NCBI GenBank assembly: GCA_965603075.1
Contig: CBFDBO010000008.1
Location: 66,013 to 130,012 of the forward strand
Length of the DNA: 64,000 nt
Direction: 5' to 3'
Source: JABJOR01 sp965603075
Lineage (GTDB): Bacteria; Pseudomonadota; Alphaproteobacteria; Rhodospirillales; Casp-alpha2
Shown: positions 55,496 to 64,000 of the stretch, in pieces
Numbering within the stretch: the stretch's first letter is position 1
How the letters are laid out: each line of letters starts with the position of its first letter
Made by a program: the position numbers and the translations under genes
Notes under the pieces: generated by a model
Told to the model about the DNA's origin: nothing
The model's database searches: none
Seen by the model: the letters and a program-made list of their open reading frames with translations, nothing else

Positions 55496-56421
55496 ACCGT
55501 TTATCCGATCGACCGATTATCCTTGGCATTATCGGTGATTCAGCCGCTGGCAAAACGACTTTTGCCCGTGGCATCGTTGATATCTTAGGCGACGATCGTG
55601 TGGTGACCATTTGTTCCGATGACTATCATAAATTCACCCGTAAAGAGCGCAATGAAATGAGCATCACGGCCCTTGAACCGGAAGCCAACCATATTGATAT
55701 TCTGGAACAACACATCAAATTACTAAGGCAGGGAAAACCGATCCTTAAACCGGTTTATAATCACGTAAATGGAACCCTGGGGCCCGCTGAATACATCGAA
55801 CCACGCGAATATATTATCATTGAAGGATTGCTTGGATATTCCACCCGAACCATGCGGGATTGTTACGATGTTAAAGTTTATCTAGAGCCAATGGAGGACC
55901 TACGGGTTCACTGGAAAATTCAACGTGATACTATGGCCCGTGGTTATGACTTAGCGACCGTTAAAAAGATTATCAATATCCGTGAACAGGCCAGTGATCG
56001 TCACATTAAACCGCAACGGACATTTGCCGATATGGTTGTGCGGTTCTTTCCGCCCGATAATACCGAGGAAACAGGTGCTGGATTAAACGTCATCCATACT
56101 CTTCGTCCAACTTTACCGCATCCAGATTTATCCCCCATCATCGAAGCAGGGGCAAAGGCGGGTATTAAATTGGAATTATCGCGCGATGTTGATGGCAAGC
56201 CGGTCGATATTTTGGCTATCAATGGATCAATTGATGATCGACATGCCAGAAAAATGGAAGACCTGTTGTGGAATTTAATTCCAGAAGCCCAACACTTACG
56301 CGACAAACTTGGTCAATTTGATGAAGGTAATCATATTGAAACCAGTCACACTTTGGCCCTTTCACAATTGTTAATGACGTTTCATGTGGTCAAGGCCGCG
56401 CTCGGTCATCATGCGATCTGA
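55486..56421 (+). CDS. cbbP: Phosphoribulokinase
   Basis: A 311-residue P-loop kinase that makes ribulose-1,5-bisphosphate. The nucleotide loop is GDSAAGKTT near residue 17, followed by CSDDYHKFTRKERNE and EANHIDILEQH, and the ribulose-phosphate region with KPVYNHVNGT and EGLLGYST. The GDSxxGKTT loop and overall layout resemble the cyanobacterial/plant-like sub-type and not the octameric proteobacterial CbbP (GSSGAGTTT). The kinase is diagnostic of the Calvin cycle. It overlaps glpX and ends 1 bp before the convergent gene at 56422. Confidence 0.9.
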   Translation: MPINRLSDRPIILGIIGDSAAGKTTFARGIVDILGDDRVVTICSDDYHKFTRKERNEMSITALEPEANHIDILEQHIKLLRQGKPILKPVYNHVNGTLGPAEYIEPREYIIIEGLLGYSTRTMRDCYDVKVYLEPMEDLRVHWKIQRDTMARGYDLATVKKIINIREQASDRHIKPQRTFADMVVRFFPPDNTEETGAGLNVIHTLRPTLPHPDLSPIIEAGAKAGIKLELSRDVDGKPVDILAINGSIDDRHARKMEDLLWNLIPEAQHLRDKLGQFDEGNHIETSHTLALSQLLMTFHVVKAALGHHAI

Positions 56422-57426
56422 TTAAAGCCCTTGCGCCATATCATTAACAATGAAATCAGCCCGTTGAACAGGGCCGCCCAAGTCTGGGTTTGGAAATTTT
56501 TTTGACCAATGGTCCATTTTAACAGCCAATGCGCACAACAGTGCACCAATTGTAGAATGATTACTCTCAACGGTATTTTTAAATTTCATAAAATTATCTG
56601 GAGATATATCATTCCACATATTTGCACTTGAAACATCAAACGCATCAAACTGTCCTGTTAGCATTGATTGCATTCTTGATATTTTATTATGTAAGCGATT
56701 ACAGGCACTTACGAGAATATAATCATTTCGTAATTGTTGATGGCTCTTGATCTGAACCGTTGCATTCATAAAGTCGCTGATCAGTGGGTTTATATCATTT
56801 AAACACCGTCGATAGTACGCAACGGATAAATATACATCACCGTATTTTTGTAAGACTGATGGTAATTCCTGTAACCGTATATTGAGCTTACCTGCCATAT
56901 TATTAAGCTGTTTTCGAGCTTTTTGGATATCGGGGTTATAAAAAATGTTAAGCCAATTGTCATTTTCGAAATCAAAATTGCTGATATCTTCAGGATCAAA
57001 TATATTAACAACAAGATTGGTAAGAAAAGGTTTCATATAATCTTGAAGTTCGATTTGAATTTTCTCTGATAGCTTTAAATCGTCATAATCTTCAACATTT
57101 ATGCCATTTTGCCGAAGGGATATTCGTAAACTATAGACATCATAACTTTTAAGTTTAGAAAGCTTTCTAATCACATTGATATCAGAATCCGGTATATTAC
57201 TAAAAAAATTATGAATATGATCCGGTGACACATACCCCGTGCCCGTATCTTCATCGGCGAACAATTCGATGACACCTTCAAGATGATTATTTTTAACTAT
57301 TCTAGTCCTTTTCAATGCATCCGATTGAAGAGGGATCATTAATAAAGGTAAAGACCATAGTGAATCACGATCAGAATCAGAGATCTTATTTATTATTTTT
57401 GGTTCAAGCGCGCTATCTTTTTTCAT
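56422..57426 (-). CDS. Hypothetical protein, 334 residues
   Basis: No family recognised. It is soluble and mostly helical, with a basic central part (RLQELPSVLQKYGDVYLSVAYYRRCLNDI in two parts) and repeated Asn/Asp-rich loops. No signal peptide or membrane helix. It is inserted on the opposite strand between phosphoribulokinase and transketolase, with only 1 bp to the former. The DNA is noticeably more AT-rich than the flanking Calvin-cycle genes, which could mean later insertion. Length, start and ribosome region (GGACTTTTAAAA) look normal. Confidence 0.7.
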   Translation of the reverse strand: MKKDSALEPKIINKISDSDRDSLWSLPLLMIPLQSDALKRTRIVKNNHLEGVIELFADEDTGTGYVSPDHIHNFFSNIPDSDINVIRKLSKLKSYDVYSLRISLRQNGINVEDYDDLKLSEKIQIELQDYMKPFLTNLVVNIFDPEDISNFDFENDNWLNIFYNPDIQKARKQLNNMAGKLNIRLQELPSVLQKYGDVYLSVAYYRRCLNDINPLISDFMNATVQIKSHQQLRNDYILVSACNRLHNKISRMQSMLTGQFDAFDVSSANMWNDISPDNFMKFKNTVESNHSTIGALLCALAVKMDHWSKKFPNPDLGGPVQRADFIVNDMAQGL

Positions 57427-57772
57427 TTTTAAAAGTCCTATTATGGGATACTTTTTTTATATTATGTTAATTTCTATTTATTTTTATAATCCCTTGTAAT
57501 TATTAAAGTTAAAACAAACAATTCTTTGAAAATTTTAATAATATTATTTATATTTAGTCTAATTAAATCAATATTAACTTCACTGTATACAATAAAATGC
57601 ACTTGATTACTACTGGTACTTAGAAAAAATGAATTTCAATAGTGCCTCAACCAACTTCTCTCAAAAATTAAAAATATATTAACAAAAACTCAGCTCAGTG
57701 CTGGACTTTTCCCTTTAAATTAGCGAAAAGCACAATCATCCTTTCCATACTTATTCTTCCAGGAGACTATTA
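57427..57772. other. AT-rich divergent promoter region
   Basis: About 345 bp between the divergent 334-residue gene and transketolase, about 75-80 % A+T in its first half. Ribosome site CCAGGAGA lies before the transketolase ATG. No repeat or RNA recognised. Confidence 0.5.
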
Positions 57773-59767
57773 ATGTCGGGAGACAATCCAAACTACGCAG
57801 ATATGGCTAATGCCATTCGGTTTCTGTCCGCTGATGCTGTGCAAGCTGCTAAATCAGGCCATCCGGGTATGCCCATGGGAATGGCCGATGTTGCAACGGT
57901 CCTCTTTTCCAAATTCTTAAAATTTGATGCCGCCGCACCTGATTGGTCAGATCGTGATCGTTTTGTGCTTTCTGCGGGTCACGGATCAATGTTGCTCTAT
58001 TCGTTGTTGCACCTCACAGGCTATCCCGGCATGGATATCGAGCAGATCAAGAACTTTCGTCAACTTGGCTACAAAACGGCGGGTCACCCTGAATATGGTC
58101 ATGCCCCCGGTATTGAAACAACCACAGGGCCGTTAGGGCAGGGATTAGCCACGGCCGTTGGTATGGCACTTGGCGAGCGTATGATGAATGCTCGGTTTGG
58201 TGATGCCGTTGTAAATCACTTTACCTACGTGATTTCCGGCGACGGTTGCTTGATGGAAGGCATCTCTCATGAAGCAATCTCGCTCGCGGGTCATCTTAAA
58301 TTATCGAACTTGATCGTTTTGTTCGATGACAATTCTATCACCATTGATGGTCCAACTGATATCAGTGTCAGCGATGATCAACTGAAACGATTTGAAGCGT
58401 CCAATTGGGATGTTTGCGCCGTTGATGGTCACAACCATGACGAAATTGCCAACGCCATTGCCAAGGCACAAAAATCAAACAAACCCTCCATGATTGCCTG
58501 TAAAACAATCATCGGATTTGGTGCCCCCAATAAACAAGGCACGTCCGGTATACACGGTGCACCTCTCGGGGACGAAGAACTAACCGCCGCTCGCGCAGAG
58601 CTAAATTGGCCTCATGAAGCATTTGTTGTGCCGGAAGCGACCATGACTGATTGGCGCGCTATTGGCACAAAAGGCGCTTCTGCAAGAAGTGAATGGCAGA
58701 ACCGTTTCGATAGTTTGAGTGACGCCGATCAAGCAACGTTCAATCGGTTAATCAGTGGCGCGCTTCCTGATGGTTGGCTCAGTGCCCTCAACGACCATAA
58801 AAAACGGGTATCTGACGAACAGCCATCTTGGGCGACGCGTGTCGCCTCTGGGCATACCCTTGAAGCCATAGCAGAGCACATTCCAGAGCTCATTGGCGGT
58901 TCGGCTGATTTAACGGGCTCTGTTAATACCAGGGTTTCTACCATGACAGATATTACACCTGATGATTTTTCAGGTCGTTATATCCGTTATGGTGTTCGTG
59001 AACATGCCCAAGCCGCTGCCATGAACGGGCTAGCGTTGCATGGTGGTACCATTCCTTACTCCGGCGGGTTCTTGATCTTTGCTGATTATATGAAAGGGGC
59101 TATGCGTCTTTCTTCCTTAATGCAGCAACGTGTCATCTATGTCTTAACCCACGATTCCATTGGCTTAGGCGAAGATGGCCCAACCCACCAAGCCGTTGAA
59201 ACGATTGCTTCATTACGCGCTTTGCCAAACTTCAACCTTTTGCGTCCTTGTGATGGTGTTGAAACGGCTGAATGTTGGGCAATTGCCCTGCAATCAACAG
59301 ATACACCCTCCGGCCTTGTTCTAAGTCGTCAGGGTATGCCCACACAACGCACAGAGCACACTGAGGAAAACCTTTGTGCTCGCGGTGGGTACGTGCTGGC
59401 AGAAGCAGAAGGGGGTGCCAGTGCCCGTCAGGGAACAATATTTGCAACAGGTTCAGAGGTTTCCATTGCGATGGACGCCCGTGATACGTTGCAAAAAGAA
59501 GGCATTGAAACGGCTGTTGTCTCCATGCCGTGTTGGGAACTATTTGACGCGCAAGACGCTGGCTACCGTGAAGCCGTAATGGGTACCGCAAAAGCCCGCG
59601 TTGCTGTGGAAGCCGCTGTTCGTTTGGGGTGGGATCAGTATGTCGGTTCAGACGGTGGTTTTGTTGGTATGACAGGGTTTGGCGCATCCGCACCGGCTAA
59701 ACAGTTATTCGAACATTTTGACATCACCCCCGATGCGGTCGTTCGCGAAATTAAATCTCGACTGTAA
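57773..59767 (+). CDS. cbbT: Transketolase
   Basis: A 664-residue thiamine-diphosphate enzyme that moves two-carbon units between sugar phosphates. SADAVQAAKSGHPGMPMGMA at the start, the ThDP motif GDGCLMEGISHEAISLAGHL, DDNSITIDG, and the pyrimidine-domain YVLTHDSIGLGEDGPTHQ segment are all present. The length matches the 660-670 usual. It is the first of three consecutive genes (transketolase, aldolase, epimerase) of the Calvin cluster. Its last bases are part of a 25-base tandem duplication. Confidence 0.96.
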   Translation: MSGDNPNYADMANAIRFLSADAVQAAKSGHPGMPMGMADVATVLFSKFLKFDAAAPDWSDRDRFVLSAGHGSMLLYSLLHLTGYPGMDIEQIKNFRQLGYKTAGHPEYGHAPGIETTTGPLGQGLATAVGMALGERMMNARFGDAVVNHFTYVISGDGCLMEGISHEAISLAGHLKLSNLIVLFDDNSITIDGPTDISVSDDQLKRFEASNWDVCAVDGHNHDEIANAIAKAQKSNKPSMIACKTIIGFGAPNKQGTSGIHGAPLGDEELTAARAELNWPHEAFVVPEATMTDWRAIGTKGASARSEWQNRFDSLSDADQATFNRLISGALPDGWLSALNDHKKRVSDEQPSWATRVASGHTLEAIAEHIPELIGGSADLTGSVNTRVSTMTDITPDDFSGRYIRYGVREHAQAAAMNGLALHGGTIPYSGGFLIFADYMKGAMRLSSLMQQRVIYVLTHDSIGLGEDGPTHQAVETIASLRALPNFNLLRPCDGVETAECWAIALQSTDTPSGLVLSRQGMPTQRTEHTEENLCARGGYVLAEAEGGASARQGTIFATGSEVSIAMDARDTLQKEGIETAVVSMPCWELFDAQDAGYREAVMGTAKARVAVEAAVRLGWDQYVGSDGGFVGMTGFGASAPAKQLFEHFDITPDAVVREIKSRL

Positions 59768-59810
59768 TTAGTAAGCTGGAATTATACTGTAATTAGTAAG
59801 CCGAAATTCA
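59761..59810 (+). repeat. 25-base tandem duplication at the transketolase stop
   Basis: ACTGTAATTAGTAAGCTGGA and five more bases (59761-59785) are repeated at once as 59786-59810 with four changes. The first copy contains the stop codon of the transketolase gene and the second follows it, so the duplication is silent. Confidence 0.9.
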
Positions 59811-59828
59811 TCTAAAGGAACTCAGAAA

Positions 59829-60893
59829 ATGGCATTAGTATCACTTCGTCAGTTACTCGATCATGCAGCTGAAAACGACTATGGCATGCCCGCCTTTAAC
59901 ATCAATAATATGGAACAGATGTTAGCCATTATGACCGCGGCTGAAAAAACCGATAGCCCCGTCATCATGCAAGCAAGCCGTGGAGCGCGTAAATATGCAA
60001 ATGATATTGTGTTAAGACACTTGATCATTGCGGCGGCAGAAATGTATCCAAACATTCCCATTTGCATGCATCAAGATCACGGTAACAGCGCCTCTACCTG
60101 CATGTCCGCCATTGCCAGTGGCTTCTCGTCTGTCATGATGGATGGCTCATTAGAAGATGACGGTAAAACACCCGCTAGCTTTGACTACAATGTTAACATT
60201 ACCAGCAAAGTAACGGAAATGGCGCATATGGTCGGCGTTTCTGTTGAAGGAGAGTTGGGCGTGCTCGGCTCCCTAGAAACGGGTGAGGGCGATAAAGAAG
60301 ACGGTCATGGCTTTGAAGGTAAATTAAGCAAAGACAAGCTGTTAACAGACCCGGATGAAGCCGCTGAATTTGTTAAACGAACCAAAGTTGACGCCCTCGC
60401 TATTGCCATGGGTACATCCCACGGCGCCTATAAATTTACCCGCAAACCAACGGGTGATATTTTGGCCATGGATGTGGTTAAGGCGATCCACAAGCGTTTA
60501 CCAAACACGCACCTTGTTATGCACGGTTCGTCCTCTGTCCCTCAGGATTTACAAGATATCGTCAACGAATATGGTGGTGATATGCCACAAACCTTTGGTG
60601 TGCCCGTTGAAGAAATTGAAACGGGTATCAAAAACGGCGTGCGCAAAGTTAATATCGACACAGACAACCGTTTAGCCATAACCGGTCAGATCAGAAAGGT
60701 TCTGTTCGAGAATAAAGCCGAATTTGACCCACGTTCTTATCTAAAACCTGCCATGGCTGCCATGGAAAAGGTCTGTATTGATCGATTTGAGCGTTTTGGA
60801 AGTGCCGGGAATGCCTCTAAAATCAAAGCGATCCCGCTTGCTGATATGGCGTTGCGTTATGCGGATGGTTCTTTAGACCCAACTGTTAACTAA
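59829..60893 (+). CDS. cbbA: Fructose-bisphosphate aldolase class II
   Basis: A 354-residue zinc-dependent aldolase of the Calvin-cycle sub-type (fructose- and sedoheptulose-bisphosphate). MALVSLRQLLDHAAENDYGMPAFNINNMEQM, in two parts, is the family start; zinc ligands lie in HQDHGNS and later KFTRKP and VMHGSSSVP; NIDTDNR binds the phosphate. The length is typical. Ribosome site AAAGGAA. It follows transketolase by 61 bp and precedes the epimerase by 47 bp. Confidence 0.96.
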   Translation: MALVSLRQLLDHAAENDYGMPAFNINNMEQMLAIMTAAEKTDSPVIMQASRGARKYANDIVLRHLIIAAAEMYPNIPICMHQDHGNSASTCMSAIASGFSSVMMDGSLEDDGKTPASFDYNVNITSKVTEMAHMVGVSVEGELGVLGSLETGEGDKEDGHGFEGKLSKDKLLTDPDEAAEFVKRTKVDALAIAMGTSHGAYKFTRKPTGDILAMDVVKAIHKRLPNTHLVMHGSSSVPQDLQDIVNEYGGDMPQTFGVPVEEIETGIKNGVRKVNIDTDNRLAITGQIRKVLFENKAEFDPRSYLKPAMAAMEKVCIDRFERFGSAGNASKIKAIPLADMALRYADGSLDPTVN

Positions 60894-60940
60894 AACGGTT
60901 CATTAACATTGCAATTAACACTATGACGAAAGACCGATAA

Positions 60941-61591
60941 ATGATCAAAATCGCTCCCTCCATTCTAGCGGCTGATTTTGCTAAGCTTGGCGATGAAGTA
61001 AAGGCTATTGAGGCTGCTGGCTGTGATTACGTTCATATCGATGTCATGGATGGACATTTTGTGCCTAACCTGTCGTTTGGCATTCCGGTCATTAAAGCGT
61101 TACGTAAAATTACCGATCTACCCTTTGATGTGCATTTGATGATTGATCCTGCGCAACCTTACTTAGCCGATTACGCGGAAGCGGGGGCCGATCTTATTAC
61201 CGTCCATGCTGAAGCCGATATCCATTTGGATCGGTCGTTGCAGGTGATTAAATCCCTTGGCAAAAAAGCAGGGGTATCTCTTAATCCCTCTACGCCCCCG
61301 AGTGTTCTCGACTATGTAATGGATAAAGTCGATATGATCTTGGTCATGACGGTAAATCCGGGCTTTGGGGGCCAATCATTTATCGAAAACCAGCTTGATA
61401 AAATCAGCATTGTACGCTCAATGATTGGTGAGCGCTCTATTGAGCTGGAAGTTGATGGTGGTATTAGCACATCAACAATTAAAGCCGCCGCGGGAGCGGG
61501 CGCTGATGTGTTTGTCGCTGGAAGTGCTGTCTTTAAAGGGGACGACTACGCCGCAACTATCAATGCATTACGCTCTGCGGTGGATAGCTAA
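60941..61591 (+). CDS. cbbE: Ribulose-phosphate 3-epimerase
   Basis: A 216-residue TIM-barrel metalloenzyme that interconverts ribulose-5- and xylulose-5-phosphate. The start IAPSILAADFAKLGDEV is diagnostic; DVMDGHFVPNLSFG, VHLMI, MTVNPGFGGQ and EVDGGIS give the metal and phosphate sites. It ends the Calvin cluster. It converges with the Usp gene with 6 bp between stops. Confidence 0.96.
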   Translation: MIKIAPSILAADFAKLGDEVKAIEAAGCDYVHIDVMDGHFVPNLSFGIPVIKALRKITDLPFDVHLMIDPAQPYLADYAEAGADLITVHAEADIHLDRSLQVIKSLGKKAGVSLNPSTPPSVLDYVMDKVDMILVMTVNPGFGGQSFIENQLDKISIVRSMIGERSIELEVDGGISTSTIKAAAGAGADVFVAGSAVFKGDDYAATINALRSAVDS

Positions 61592-61597
61592 ACCCGA

Positions 61598-62110
61598 TTA
61601 CGTGATAGCGTCTATTTCTTCATCGCTCATCCCACCGGGAACAATGGTTATGGGTAAGGAGAACTTTCCAGCCATTTTATTGACCACATGAGAAATGATC
61701 GGGCCAGGGCCTTCCTCAACGGAAGAAGCACCAAGCACCAAGACCGATAACGATTCTTCTTCTTGTATCAAATTAAGTAAGACTTCATGGGGCTTGCCTT
61801 CACGGATATAGATTATGGGCATTTTTCCGGTCCGGCGCTGAACCACATCGGCAAGAACCTGCACCATTTCTTCGGCTTCTTCGCGATTTTCTTGCTTCAT
61901 TAAATCGCCTACACCGAGCCAATGCTGAAATTCTGCTGGTTGAATTATATACAACAGCGCAATTCGGCCCCCTGTTTTAATTGCCCGCTGGCAAACAAAC
62001 CTTAGAGTTGGCGCAAACTCATCCGTTTCATCAACAACGCAAAGAAACGTTCGTTCCGGTAAAGTTTTTACTTCTTCGTTTGTATCGTTGTTTGTATCGT
62101 CGGTACTCAT
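61598..62110 (-). CDS. Universal stress protein family protein
   Basis: A 170-residue UspA-fold protein. FLCVVDETDEFAPTLRFVCQRA is the first strand-helix and GASSVEEGPGPIISHVVNKM the C-terminal phosphate-binding region, resembling the ATP-binding Usp G-x9-G pattern in altered form. The frame is open to 62146, but AAGGATG before the ATG at 62110 gives a start that no longer overlaps the preceding gene. It is the last gene of a three-gene unit with the Alph_Pro_TM protein and TauE permease. Confidence 0.82.
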   Translation of the reverse strand: MSTDDTNNDTNEEVKTLPERTFLCVVDETDEFAPTLRFVCQRAIKTGGRIALLYIIQPAEFQHWLGVGDLMKQENREEAEEMVQVLADVVQRRTGKMPIIYIREGKPHEVLLNLIQEEESLSVLVLGASSVEEGPGPIISHVVNKMAGKFSLPITIVPGGMSDEEIDAIT

Positions 62111-62112
62111 AA

Positions 62113-62880
62113 TCATCCTTTCCGGAAGGCAGCATTTGCCATCCATCCTGCTAATGCTGCGATCAATACAGCTATTACACCATATAATCCTGAGTGACGA
62201 TGTGCAAAATTAAATATTTCCGCCTCAAAGCCAAATTTTCTAACATTTAATAATGTTGTTTGATTATCAATCAATTGACCATCATTAAATAAATAAACAT
62301 CAATACCATAGGTCCCAACGGACACATTGGCTGGAAAGTGAACTAATGTCCGAAACAACCCATTTCCCAAATAAACCAGATCAACCGGCTCTGAGGTATA
62401 GAGACCATCATTTTGTTTGATACGAATCGCTGCTTCACTAAAGGCTGTAATATCATCAACCGCATGTTGTTTGGCATTGGGCTTGAAAATGATTTGATCC
62501 AGCCCAATTTGATGGATACTGGCTATATCACTGGGGACATATTCATCGATGGGTCGGTTTGTCGCTAAGGCATAAAATGTAGGTATCCCTTCGAATGTGA
62601 CGTTATCACGATTGATCCAAATACCGCCGACATTTTCTTTACGACGAATTACAGGATTTTCTTCTGGACCTCGAATAACAACAACGAGGTCACCTTCACC
62701 GCGCGTTGCCCCAAACAACAATAAGTCCGTTCCGGTAAAGCCTGTTGTAATGGCAACCACGGATGTCGATAAATCAATCACCAGGTCTTGCGCGCGTAAC
62801 ATTGTCGAGGCAAAAAAACCGCCTATCAACGTTATAAACACGATAATAAATACAGGCACAGGACGGAGGAACTTTTTCAT
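62113..62880 (-). CDS. Alph_Pro_TM / TIGR02186 family protein
   Basis: A 255-residue inner-membrane-anchored protein of a family known mainly from Alphaproteobacteria. N-terminal helix or signal (about 7-28), a beta-rich periplasmic part (DLSTSVVAITTGFTGTDLLLF, then GDLVVVIRGP and IWINRDNV) and a C-terminal helix (YGVIAVLIAALAGWMANAAF). Its function is unknown; it is conserved next to TauE/SafE permeases and is likely their accessory. ATG at 62880 overlaps the permease stop by one base (TGATG), so the two are translationally coupled. Confidence 0.9.
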   Translation of the reverse strand: MKKFLRPVPVFIIVFITLIGGFFASTMLRAQDLVIDLSTSVVAITTGFTGTDLLLFGATRGEGDLVVVIRGPEENPVIRRKENVGGIWINRDNVTFEGIPTFYALATNRPIDEYVPSDIASIHQIGLDQIIFKPNAKQHAVDDITAFSEAAIRIKQNDGLYTSEPVDLVYLGNGLFRTLVHFPANVSVGTYGIDVYLFNDGQLIDNQTTLLNVRKFGFEAEIFNFAHRHSGLYGVIAVLIAALAGWMANAAFRKG

Positions 62881-63800
62881 CAATGAGAAACCTCAACACC
62901 AAGTGTAAAATATTCATCCGGGGTAAGGATGAGATCAAACGATAATACAACACAAACACCTAGAACCATCAGTGCTAATAACCCCCGTAGATGCTCACCA
63001 TTAAGTTTAGCACTTGCCCTTACCCCAAATTGAGCGCCAATCACACCCCCAGCAAGTAAGATTAACGCCAACACCACATCGACGGTCTGATTGGATACGG
63101 ATTGTAAGATCGTAACGTTGGCCGTCACAAAAATAATCTGGAATAAAGATGTCCCAACAACCACAGCCGTTGGCATCCCCAATAGATAGATCATAGCAGG
63201 AACCATAACGAAGCCACCGCCAACGCCCATTATAGCCGCCAAGATGCCAACAAAAATACCAATGGCAAGGGGTAGTAGGGCGCTTACATATAATTTTGAT
63301 TTTCGAAACCGCATTTTAAAAGGAAGACTGTGGAGCCAGTTTCGATTGCGTTGACTATTTTTCACAACACCTTTACGGCGACGCACCATCATCACTTTGA
63401 CGCTCTCAACCAACATCAACGAACCAATAATTCCCAAAAAGATCACATAGGCCAATTTGATGACCAGATCGACTTGGCCCATGGAGCGCAACACCGTAAA
63501 CAGCCAAACACCGAAACTTGAGCCTATAACACCGCCAACAAGCAACACCGAACCCATTTTGAAATCAACATTGCCACGACGCCAATGGGCCAAAACCCCA
63601 GAAACGGAGCTGGCAACAATTTGATTTGCTTCTGTGGCAACAGCTACAGCGGGTGGAATACCCACGAACATCAATAAAGGCGTGGTTAAAAATCCACCAC
63701 CAACGCCAAATAACCCTGACAGAAATCCAACCCCACCGCCCATACCCAATATCAAAAAGACATTCACAGAAACTTCGGCTATGGGCAGGTATATATCCAT
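62880..63800 (-). CDS. TauE/SafE family permease (alphaproteobacterial, with Alph_Pro_TM partner)
   Basis: A 306-residue polytopic inner-membrane protein with about eight helices. The duplicated glycine-rich motif is clear: GLFGVGGGFLTTPLLM near the start and GVGGGFVMVPAMIYLLG in the second half, with a charged loop (RRRKGVVKNSQRNRN) between. It probably exports sulfite or a sulfonate/organic anion. It is the first gene of the unit with the Alph_Pro_TM and Usp genes. Unlike the 253-residue TauE at 3029 it has the long central loop. Confidence 0.92.
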   Translation of the reverse strand: MDIYLPIAEVSVNVFLILGMGGGVGFLSGLFGVGGGFLTTPLLMFVGIPPAVAVATEANQIVASSVSGVLAHWRRGNVDFKMGSVLLVGGVIGSSFGVWLFTVLRSMGQVDLVIKLAYVIFLGIIGSLMLVESVKVMMVRRRKGVVKNSQRNRNWLHSLPFKMRFRKSKLYVSALLPLAIGIFVGILAAIMGVGGGFVMVPAMIYLLGMPTAVVVGTSLFQIIFVTANVTILQSVSNQTVDVVLALILLAGGVIGAQFGVRASAKLNGEHLRGLLALMVLGVCVVLSFDLILTPDEYFTLGVEVSH

Positions 63801-63948
63801 GTTCGACCGTAAATTCCTGTAAAAACTAAATTTTATGGCAGCTAAATTAATAGATGTTAAAAAGTCTTATAAAGCAGAAGCTTAGAGGATTATTATCATT
63901 TAATTATAGAATTGTGAAGCATAACTATTAAAATTATATAATATCTTT

Positions 63949-63999
63949 TTAGTATACCAGTTCATCTTCTTCAGAGCCCGAAGAAACGACAATTTCGCC
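63949..63999 (-). CDS. C-terminal end of a gene running off the window (partial)
   Basis: On the minus strand the last bases read as GEIVVSSGSEEDELVY followed by TAA (63949-63951). The composition looks coding, but only 16 residues are visible, so neither family nor certainty can be given. Confidence 0.35.
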   Translation of the reverse strand, partial: GEIVVSSGSEEDELVY

Positions 64000-64000
64000 A

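Overview
This is a 64 kb stretch of a bacterial chromosome from an alphaproteobacterium, probably Rhodospirillales-like and marine or aquatic. The case rests on alphaproteobacterial families (DUF2336, PAS_5-type PAS protein, Alph_Pro_TM/TIGR02186 next to a TauE exporter), the glnB-glnA operon, a phosphonate operon of marine type and a moderate base composition (mid-40s % GC by eye, intergenic regions much more AT-rich). There is no plasmid or phage module. A perfect ParB-binding parS palindrome at 26129-26144 suggests the chromosomal origin is not far away.

Layout. 1-3.8 kb: tRNA-Arg(TCT), an HD-GYP protein with a degenerate receiver, a FAH-family enzyme and a TauE/SafE permease. 3.9-9.4 kb: cyanophycin locus (cyanophycinase, cyanophycin synthetase and a second Mur-ligase paralogue lacking the ATP-grasp domain). 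9.6-13.3 kb: a Kef-type antiporter, a GNAT enzyme and two unknown small proteins. 13.4-21.5 kb: a 2-aminoethylphosphonate operon (PbfA-like lyase, PhnW, PhnA, PhnY) with a divergent DeoR regulator, and beside it a DUF47-PiT phosphate transport pair; the three upstream regions share a CCACA-containing repeat. 21.6-30 kb: parE, a lysine/ornithine decarboxylase-like enzyme, parS, glnA, glnB with a sigma-54-like promoter, and an aminotransferase.

30-46 kb is an accessory-looking region rich in dispersed non-coding repeats: a dimethylglycine/sarcosine dehydrogenase-like FAD-GcvT enzyme, a cytoplasmic ligand-binding/PAS/histidine kinase fusion, a periplasmic rhodanese, a chemoreceptor, a trimethylamine-dehydrogenase-like enzyme with altered substrate residues, a SatP-type transporter, an SDR with a truncated pseudogene copy 3.4 kb away, a LuxR regulator and a TTC38-like TPR protein. 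46.8-53 kb: DUF2336 protein, aminotransferase, NarL-type regulator, ammonium transporter with a small membrane partner, and tRNA-His(GTG), whose 3' end is repeated 785 bp downstream around a lone PAS gene. 53.8-61.6 kb: a Calvin-cycle cluster (regulator, GlpX-type FBPase, phosphoribulokinase, transketolase, aldolase, epimerase) without RuBisCO in the window. 61.6-63.8 kb: Usp, Alph_Pro_TM protein and TauE permease in one operon.

Together the window suggests a versatile organism that fixes CO2 by the Calvin cycle, stores nitrogen as cyanophycin, takes up ammonium, and scavenges phosphonates and probably methylated amines. Functions are assigned from motifs and family knowledge only; no database search was run.
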